This document shows, piece by piece, positions 59,038 to 64,000 of a stretch of DNA of 64,000 nt. Numbering within the stretch: position 1 is the stretch's first letter; each line of letters begins with the position of its first letter. Source of the stretch: an uncultured Roseibium sp. (GTDB lineage Bacteria > Pseudomonadota > Alphaproteobacteria > Rhizobiales > Stappiaceae); the NCBI RefSeq assembly GCF_947494555.1, contig NZ_CANLVF010000001.1, positions 1,674,001-1,738,000 on the forward strand, given 5' to 3'. Under the pieces are notes generated by a model. The model saw only the letters and a program-made list of their open reading frames with translations. It searched no databases and was not told the origin of the DNA. A program made the translations under genes and the position numbers.

Positions 59038-60090
59038 TCATGGGCGCTGCATAGGTGCTTCGGTTAACGCGTCCCAGGCGTCTTCTTGCGTTCGCGCGGC
59101 CTGCAAGCTGTCCCAGACCTCTGCCACAAAGGGGTCAGCCGCGGCCATCTCGGAGACAAGCGCGTCCCAGGCTACCCGGAGGCTGTCCAGGGTCTCGGGG
59201 CTGTAAAGGCGGACTTCCACACCCTGTTCTGCCATTTGCGCGACGGCGGCGGCTTGTGAGTATTCCATCCGCAGGACCGAACGCATCGCGTTGGTTCTGG
59301 CCGCCATGTCGATGATCGTGCGCTGGCTGTCTGTCAGGCCGTCCCAAACGTCGCGGTTGATGACCAACTCAATCATCGTCGAGGGTTGGTGCCAGCCGGG
59401 GAAATAGTAGAAAGAAGCCACGTCCGGAAAACCCAGCGCAAGATCCACCTGGGGAAAGCTGAACTCGGTCCCGTCGATGGCGCCACGTTCAAGCGATGGA
59501 AAGATCTCTCCGCCTGCGATCAGCACGGTATCCGCACCCAGGCTTGCCAGCACTTCCGAGGCCAGCCCCGTCCAGCGCAGCTTGAGCCCGGCAAAATCGT
59601 CGGTCCCCTCGATGGGTTTGTTGAACCAGCCGCCCGATTCCATGCCGGTGAAGGTTAGTGGCATAGTCACGAGGTCAAAGCCCGCATCGTCATACATGCG
59701 CTGATTGAGCTCGAGCCCGCCGCCTTCGTAGAACCAAGCCATATAATCGAGCGCCTGCGGCCCGAACGGCATCGACGTGAAAAACGACGCAACGGGCAAG
59801 GACCCATGCAGGTAGGCCGCAGCGGTATAGCCCGCTTCGATCTCGCCGTCAGAGACCGCCTGTTGAATGTCGAACGGTGGGACAATCGCGCCAGGTTCCG
59901 CCAGCTCGATCTGGATCGTCCCGCCGGAGGCTGCCTCGACCTCTGCTTCGAACTGCCGGATCGTGTTGATGACCGGAAGGCTGGTCGGAAAAGCCGATTG
60001 CAGGGTGATTGTGACATCCTGCGCAAGGCTCGGCCCGCTCATGGCCACAAAGGATAAGGCAGCTAGGGCCAGTTTGGTCAGCTTTGTCAT
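59038..60090 (-). CDS. TRAP transporter solute-binding protein DctP (orphan)
   Basis: The 350-residue periplasmic protein has a signal peptide (LALAALSFVAMSGPSLA) and the DctP fold: VTITLQSAFPTSLPVINTI, GGEIFPSLERGAIDGTEF, then YYFPGWHQPSTMIELVIN. It is intact, but its partners DctQ and DctM are truncated or missing (58743 and beyond). Binding would then have no transport route unless another TRAP permease exists. The ligand cannot be told; a mannitol/2-keto or aromatic acid subtype is possible. It lies between IS remnants. Confidence 0.85.
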   Translation of the reverse strand: MTKLTKLALAALSFVAMSGPSLAQDVTITLQSAFPTSLPVINTIRQFEAEVEAASGGTIQIELAEPGAIVPPFDIQQAVSDGEIEAGYTAAAYLHGSLPVASFFTSMPFGPQALDYMAWFYEGGGLELNQRMYDDAGFDLVTMPLTFTGMESGGWFNKPIEGTDDFAGLKLRWTGLASEVLASLGADTVLIAGGEIFPSLERGAIDGTEFSFPQVDLALGFPDVASFYYFPGWHQPSTMIELVINRDVWDGLTDSQRTIIDMAARTNAMRSVLRMEYSQAAAVAQMAEQGVEVRLYSPETLDSLRVAWDALVSEMAAADPFVAEVWDSLQAARTQEDAWDALTEAPMQRP

Positions 60091-60154
60091 GTTGTACTCC
60101 GGGACTGTTGCGTTAGTTTTTTAGGGTGCGCGATTGTCGATGCGGCGCATTGGA

Positions 60155-60262
60155 TCATGCTATTTCGAAGAGCTGGCTGGTGAACTGGATCTCGCCGCGG
60201 ATGCCTGGATTTCTGTCCTGGATGTGACCGCGTTTGATTGTTCTTATCGTCTCGATCCCGCT
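60155..60262 (-). pseudogene. IS6-like transposase C-terminal fragment
   Basis: Thirty-five residues ending in TGA read SGIETIRTIKRGHI, then QDRNPGIRGEIQFTSQLFEIA. The phrase GIETIRTIKRG with the final EI-x-F-x3-LFxIA resembles the C-terminus of IS6/IS240-family DDE transposases. The frame is closed upstream by a stop next to the second 24-bp repeat, so only the tail remains. Confidence 0.6.
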
Positions 60263-60267
60263 CAGTG

Positions 60268-60291
60268 TTGTCAATGAGCGTTCAAAACTGA
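60268..60291 (+). repeat. 24-bp direct repeat, copy 2
   Basis: It is identical over 24 bases to 58410-58433 and has the same orientation. The IS21-type interior does not follow it; the next bases are TGAGTTC. It marks the right border of the decayed insertion zone. Confidence 0.85.
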
Positions 60292-60332
60292 TGAGTTCAA
60301 ATGAAATAATCGGAAGTTGATTTTTCGAACCG

Positions 60333-61217
60333 CTATCTGGACAACGATACGATCATGTCTTCTATCGTTGAAAAATAGGGTTGCCAGCCGGTCGCCCGCT
60401 GCGCTTGGCTGATTTCGATCTTCTGGGACAGCGCGTAACCCGCGTTCCAATCGGTTTCCGGAGGCGTTGAACTGTCCGCTTTCACGGTTTCGATCTCCAA
60501 TGGAAGGCCATGTCTTGCGGATACATGAGACGCGAGATGGCGAACCGGAATGCCGGAAATGCTGCCTGCCATCAATGTCATTCTGAAGCGTGCCTGCTGT
60601 AGCGCCTGAACATAAAGAGCTGCCAGATCATTGACTTCAATCAACGGCCAGAGCGTCTCAGGCTTCGCACGCGTCCTGAAGGGCGTTCCGTTCTTAAGCG
60701 CTGTTGTCATGTCTGCAATTGGTCCGGCCAGACGGCTGCAAACCAGGGCCGGATGGATCACGACCAGATTAAGGTCTGTTCCGTGCGAGAGCGTCCGGAT
60801 CGTTTCTGCCATGAAGCGAAAGGCCGTTGGTGGTGCGAATGGCGTCTTTTCGGTTATTTTTTCTGTGTCTCCCAATGATGGAAACAGCCAGACGCCACCG
60901 GTGTATATCAGTTTCAGAGGCTGTTTTCTGTGTTTGGCAGCCTGTTTGAGGGCCAACATCGACAGGCGGTCGACCCGTCCCATATCTTCCGAAAATGTAG
61001 CACCCGCATGAATGACCGCATCACAGGAGGCGGCCCGGCCGACCCAGCTTTCGGCGCTTTTGAGATCACCTGGAAATGCACTTGCACCCAGCGCGCGCAA
61101 TTTGTCAGCGGAAGCCTCAGACCGCGCCAGCGCAACGACACGGACCCCTTTTGAAAGCAGCTCTTTCACAGCGGCGGCGCCGATCAAACCCGTGCCACCG
61201 GTTACGAACACGTCCAT
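60333..61217 (-). CDS. NAD-dependent epimerase/dehydratase-fold protein
   Basis: The 294-residue extended SDR has FVTGGTGLIGAAAVKELLSKG as nucleotide loop, AASCDAVIHAGATFS after strand 4, and LIYTGGVWLF as the active-site strand. The standard Tyr-x3-Lys is not clear (the region reads TAFRFMAETIRTL), so it may be an atypical reductase or a non-catalytic member. It ends 41 bases from the second 24-bp repeat, so the insertion zone stops short of it. Confidence 0.78.
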   Translation of the reverse strand: MDVFVTGGTGLIGAAAVKELLSKGVRVVALARSEASADKLRALGASAFPGDLKSAESWVGRAASCDAVIHAGATFSEDMGRVDRLSMLALKQAAKHRKQPLKLIYTGGVWLFPSLGDTEKITEKTPFAPPTAFRFMAETIRTLSHGTDLNLVVIHPALVCSRLAGPIADMTTALKNGTPFRTRAKPETLWPLIEVNDLAALYVQALQQARFRMTLMAGSISGIPVRHLASHVSARHGLPLEIETVKADSSTPPETDWNAGYALSQKIEISQAQRATGWQPYFSTIEDMIVSLSR

Positions 61218-61338
61218 CTAAAGAGAGAACCCTGTTCTCGGGGTACACGCAAGTTTTTGCTGTGCGCGCCTGTGCACAATCCACCGTCGTTTGCGCTGGC
61301 GTCCTTGACGCAGTGGTCAGGCCTGCTACGTCAGTATT

Positions 61339-61773
61339 ATGACCTTGCATCTTGTCAAACTTTGCGTGGGCGCTGACAGCGCGGAGTCGCTTCAGGCATG
61401 GATTGATTTCCGAGTGGAACAGGCGCGTCTTGCCGGGCTTGAAGAGGTGACGACGCACACGACACGCATGGTTCCGACGCGCCGTGAAGAACTTTTGGAC
61501 GGCGGGTCGCTCTACTGGGTGATCAAAGGCAAGATACAGGTGCGGCAGCACCTGATAGACATTCGCCCGTTCACTGACGATGCCGGGGTCAAGAGATGCG
61601 ACCTCGTGCTTGAACCCAGGCTCATCACGACACGGTATCAGCCGAAGCGGCCTTTTCAGGGCTGGCGCTACCTGAAAGCAGCCGATGCACCGGCCGATAT
61701 GCGCATGTCTGGTGAATCGCGAGCGATGCCCGACAGTATGCGCCGCGATCTGGTTGAGCTTTGCCTCCTTTAG
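61339..61773 (+). CDS. DUF1489 protein
   Basis: The 144-residue protein matches DUF1489, a small family largely confined to alphaproteobacteria: LHLVKLCVGADSAESLQAWIDFR at the N-terminus and TRMVPTRREELLDGGSLYWVIKGKIQVRQHLIDI in the middle, then CDLVLEPRLITTRYQPKRPFQGWRYL. The function is unknown. ATG 61339 is divergent from the epimerase gene. Confidence 0.88.
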   Translation: MTLHLVKLCVGADSAESLQAWIDFRVEQARLAGLEEVTTHTTRMVPTRREELLDGGSLYWVIKGKIQVRQHLIDIRPFTDDAGVKRCDLVLEPRLITTRYQPKRPFQGWRYLKAADAPADMRMSGESRAMPDSMRRDLVELCLL

Positions 61774-61850
61774 GGTCCTGTATCAAACTTGCCAAAAAGT
61801 GCTCACATGCCCACTTTCAGTTTCAGAGACTGCGACAAGGATCAAGCGGG

Positions 61851-62585
61851 ATGGCAAAAGACCGGGACGACATGAAGGAGACGCTCGTCAGGCGGGACGC
61901 ACAGGTTCCATCTGCGTCCGACGACATCTCGGCGTTTCTGGCAAAAGCAAAAGAAATCAAACCGCAGTCCGGAAGCGGTGGCCGGCTCATATTTGCCTTG
62001 GACGCAACCATGAGCCGTCAGCCGACTTGGGACAGGGCGTGCCATATCCAGGCAGAAATGTTTCAGGAAGCGGGACAGATCGGCGGTCTTAAAATCAAGC
62101 TGGTTTACTTTCGCGGATTTGGCGAATGCCGCGCCTCGCGTTGGTTCGAGCGCAGTGACGAGCTTGCAAAGGCCATGAGCCGCATTTCAGTGCAGGGCGG
62201 GCGCACACAAATCGGCAAGGTGCTCACTGCCGCTTTGAACTCTGCTGCGGACGACAAAATTGCCGCGCTTGTTTATGTCGGCGATTGCATGGAAGAAGAC
62301 GTCGACGTGCTGTGCGATCGGGCCGGGCAACTCGGGCTCCTGGGCGTGCCGATGTTCCTGTTCCAGGAGGGGCGGGATACGGTTGCCGAACAAGCCTTTC
62401 GCGAAATGGCTCGCCTGACGAATGGCGCTTACTGTCCATTCGATGCGGGATCTGCACAACAGCTTGCCGAGCTTTTGAAAGCCGTCGCGGTCTTTGCAAG
62501 TGGTGGTCATGGAGCGCTAAAGGCACTTGAGAAGAAAGGCGGGCAGGGCGCCCGTTTGCTGCTCCAGCAAATCAAGCCTGGCTGA
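61851..62585 (+). CDS. VWA-like protein coupled to a membrane DnaJ
   Basis: The 244-residue protein has a von Willebrand A-like fold: [21 protein letters not shown], where DATMSRQ stands in for a partly changed MIDAS (DxSxS), then [14 protein letters not shown] with the MIDAS-type Thr and [16 protein letters not shown] with the Asp. No signal peptide is seen, so it is cytosolic. Its stop overlaps the DnaJ gene start by one base (TGATG). The pair probably acts together, perhaps with a client at the membrane. Confidence 0.75.
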   Translation: MAKDRDDMKETLVRRDAQVPSASDDISAFLAKAKEIKPQSGSGGRLIFALDATMSRQPTWDRACHIQAEMFQEAGQIGGLKIKLVYFRGFGECRASRWFERSDELAKAMSRISVQGGRTQIGKVLTAALNSAADDKIAALVYVGDCMEEDVDVLCDRAGQLGLLGVPMFLFQEGRDTVAEQAFREMARLTNGAYCPFDAGSAQQLAELLKAVAVFASGGHGALKALEKKGGQGARLLLQQIKPG

Positions 62586-63292
62586 TGTTTTATTTTCTGA
62601 TCGGAATGATATTGCTTTTGGCCGTTGTCTTTGGTGCGCGCAGTTTCGTGCAAGCCAATCCGGCTGATCTTGCGCGCAAGGTGCGCAGGTCTGGTGGAAT
62701 ATTGTTGCTGGTTCTCGGTGGTATTTTCATGCTCACCGGCCGGTTCATGTTCGCAATCCCGTTGATAGGATTTGGTTTGTCCTTGCTGGGCGTCGCGGGG
62801 CTTGGGGGGCTCACAGGTACCTACAAGCCGAACAAGGCGTCCGGTCAGCGTTCACGCGTACGTACGGCGATGGTCGAAATGGAACTGGACCACGATACCG
62901 GAGCCATGACGGGAATCGTTCTGGCCGGCGGGTTCCAGGGCCGTACGCTGGACGATTTGTCCGAGCAAGACCTGCATTCATTCTGGCTGGAATGCGCGCA
63001 GGACGAACAGAGCCGCAAATTAGTCGAAGCTTATCTCGACCGCCGGCTTGCCGGATGGCGTGAACACTTCCAATCTGATGGAACAGAGGGGCAGGGAAGC
63101 GCGCCGAGCTCTGGCCCCATGACAGATGAGGAGGCCTACGAGATCCTGGGGCTTTCGCCCAATGCCGGGGACGCGGAAATTCGAGCCGCGCATCGCAGGC
63201 TTATGCTGCGGGTTCATCCCGACAAGGGAGGATCCGGTTTCCTCGCGGCGAAAATCAACGAGGCTAAAGACACGCTTCTCAGAAGACATTGA
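62585..63292 (+). CDS. Membrane-anchored J-domain protein
   Basis: The 235-residue protein has hydrophobic helices at about residues 1-20 and 38-80 ([35 protein letters not shown]). A cytosolic helical region follows ([19 protein letters not shown]) and a C-terminal J domain [36 protein letters not shown] with the HPD signature. This topology is like TIM14/DjlA-type co-chaperones that recruit DnaK to the membrane. It is translationally coupled to the VWA-like gene. Confidence 0.85.
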   Translation: MFYFLIGMILLLAVVFGARSFVQANPADLARKVRRSGGILLLVLGGIFMLTGRFMFAIPLIGFGLSLLGVAGLGGLTGTYKPNKASGQRSRVRTAMVEMELDHDTGAMTGIVLAGGFQGRTLDDLSEQDLHSFWLECAQDEQSRKLVEAYLDRRLAGWREHFQSDGTEGQGSAPSSGPMTDEEAYEILGLSPNAGDAEIRAAHRRLMLRVHPDKGGSGFLAAKINEAKDTLLRRH

Positions 63293-63309
63293 CGGCATCC
63301 GTTACGCAG

Positions 63310-64000
63310 TTACTGATAGATGGCGAAGCAGGCAAATTTTGCCTTTTTGAGTGTTCTGCATGCCCTTCGGGCGGAAGACTTCGTGTCAAAGCCGACGAAA
63401 CGCGCGCGGTATAGCGTCTGTCCGTTTGCTTCAACAGGTTCGGTATATGGTGAGCGGCCACGAAGGGCTGCGCCCGTTCTGGCCTTTGCCTTCTTAAGAA
63501 GAGCAACGGCCTGGTTTTCCGTCTCGGACGCGGCGATCTGCACTTGCCAGCCCGGCTCGATGTCAGGTCGGTCGCTGGTGGCGACGGTGACGGTGTCGCC
63601 TCGGCTCTCGGTTACAGACGATGCGGGTTGGGCAGCTGAGGCTGTCGCAATCTTGACTGGTTTGGAACCAACTTCGGGAGCTGGAACCGTTTCAATTGCA
63701 ACGGTTTTGACCTTGAGCGTTTTGGGCGGCGTCGGCTGATTTTGCTGAGCACCCGCGTCTTCAATACCGCGCGCAGTCCTCTCCCGGGCCGCAACAAGCA
63801 ACGCGTTGCCGGGGATCGAATTCGTGGTCAGGTCAAGATCCTGGTTTTCACGCCGGATGGGAGGCAAAGCGGTTGCAACCGCGAATGTTTCGTCAAAGCG
63901 CTGTTTGACCAGTTTCGGCGGCAACGGTACGGCTTCGCCGAAGCCTGGAACAGTTGGCCGTTTTGTTGCAGCAGCAGATGCAGTTGTTTGCGGCGTTGGG
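63310..64000 (-). CDS. SPOR-domain protein (5' part outside window), probably a D-Ala-D-Ala carboxypeptidase
   Basis: The frame stays open through the right edge, so about 230 residues of the C-terminal part are seen. They are a Pro/Thr/Ala-rich linker, then a SPOR domain: PGWQVQIAASETENQAVALLKKAKA and TLYRARFVGFDTKSSARRACRTLKKAKFACFAI. SPOR domains bind denuded glycan strands at the division site. In Hyphomicrobiales a SPOR domain of this kind often ends a D-alanyl-D-alanine carboxypeptidase, but the catalytic part is out of view. Its 3' end is 17 bases from the DnaJ gene. Confidence 0.75.
   Translation of the reverse strand, partial: PTPQTTASAAATKRPTVPGFGEAVPLPPKLVKQRFDETFAVATALPPIRRENQDLDLTTNSIPGNALLVAARERTARGIEDAGAQQNQPTPPKTLKVKTVAIETVPAPEVGSKPVKIATASAAQPASSVTESRGDTVTVATSDRPDIEPGWQVQIAASETENQAVALLKKAKARTGAALRGRSPYTEPVEANGQTLYRARFVGFDTKSSARRACRTLKKAKFACFAIYQ

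Overview
The window looks like a chromosomal segment of a heterotrophic alphaproteobacterium, most likely a marine member of the Hyphomicrobiales such as the Stappiaceae (Roseibium/Labrenzia/Stappia). This is inferred from gene content: the ATP12 chaperone, DUF1489, a DUF2778 protein, LiuR beside isovaleryl-CoA dehydrogenase, the Anbu peptidase operon, the sqdBDC operon and VPLPA-CTERM-type proteins. No taxonomic marker such as rRNA is present. Most of the window is ordinary, densely packed genome with genes on both strands.

Layout. 0.5-8.8 kb: a CTERM-sorted surface protein, fluoride channel CrcB, pseudouridine synthase RluC, a P-loop kinase, a 56-residue membrane protein, a DUF2778 L,D-transpeptidase-like protein, then HAD phosphatase-ATP12 and a first MgtE. 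8.9-12.9 kb: the four-gene Anbu operon (ATP-grasp, alpha-E, transglutaminase-like, proteasome-like peptidase). 13.3-18.1 kb: propionyl-CoA carboxylase pccB and pccA, separated by two small secreted-protein genes on the other strand. 18.2-23.6 kb: HAD phosphatase, acylphosphatase, sulfolipid genes sqdBDC, lipB, a short FliN-like gene and tRNA-Leu(GAG).

24-36.2 kb is the accessory part. It holds a second CTERM protein, a 911-residue SF2 helicase with two C-terminal membrane segments, and a six-gene minus-strand cluster: DUF3540, DUF2169 plus pentapeptide repeats, a second pentapeptide protein, a PAAR-like DUF4150 protein, a repeat-rich putative spike protein, and a TPR-glycosyltransferase-like protein. 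This is the loading-module architecture of type VI secretion, but there is no Tss structural gene and no recognisable toxin.

36.7-46.7 kb: an ECF sigma factor coupled to an ABM-like protein and followed by a secreted cupin, a fatty acid desaturase, a second MgtE, the divergent ohrR/ohr pair around a perfect 10+10 bp palindrome, a solute-binding-like protein, a glyoxalase-fold protein and a GH25 lysozyme. 46.7-52 kb: a LiuR-type regulator with a thioesterase, an acetyltransferase and isovaleryl-CoA dehydrogenase, then a cupin, an SDR, a ureohydrolase and an ACT-like protein. 52-58.4 kb: two class III nucleotide cyclases, a ClpP-like protease, a globin-like protein that has lost its proximal histidine, YdcF and DUF599 proteins.

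58.4-60.3 kb is a decayed insertion zone. An IS21-family end with an istB tail, a TRAP transporter lacking most of DctQ and all of DctM, and the tail of an IS6-like transposase lie between two identical 24-bp direct repeats. 60.3-64 kb returns to core genes: an epimerase-like protein, DUF1489, a VWA-like/membrane-DnaJ pair and the C-terminal part of a SPOR-domain protein cut by the window end.
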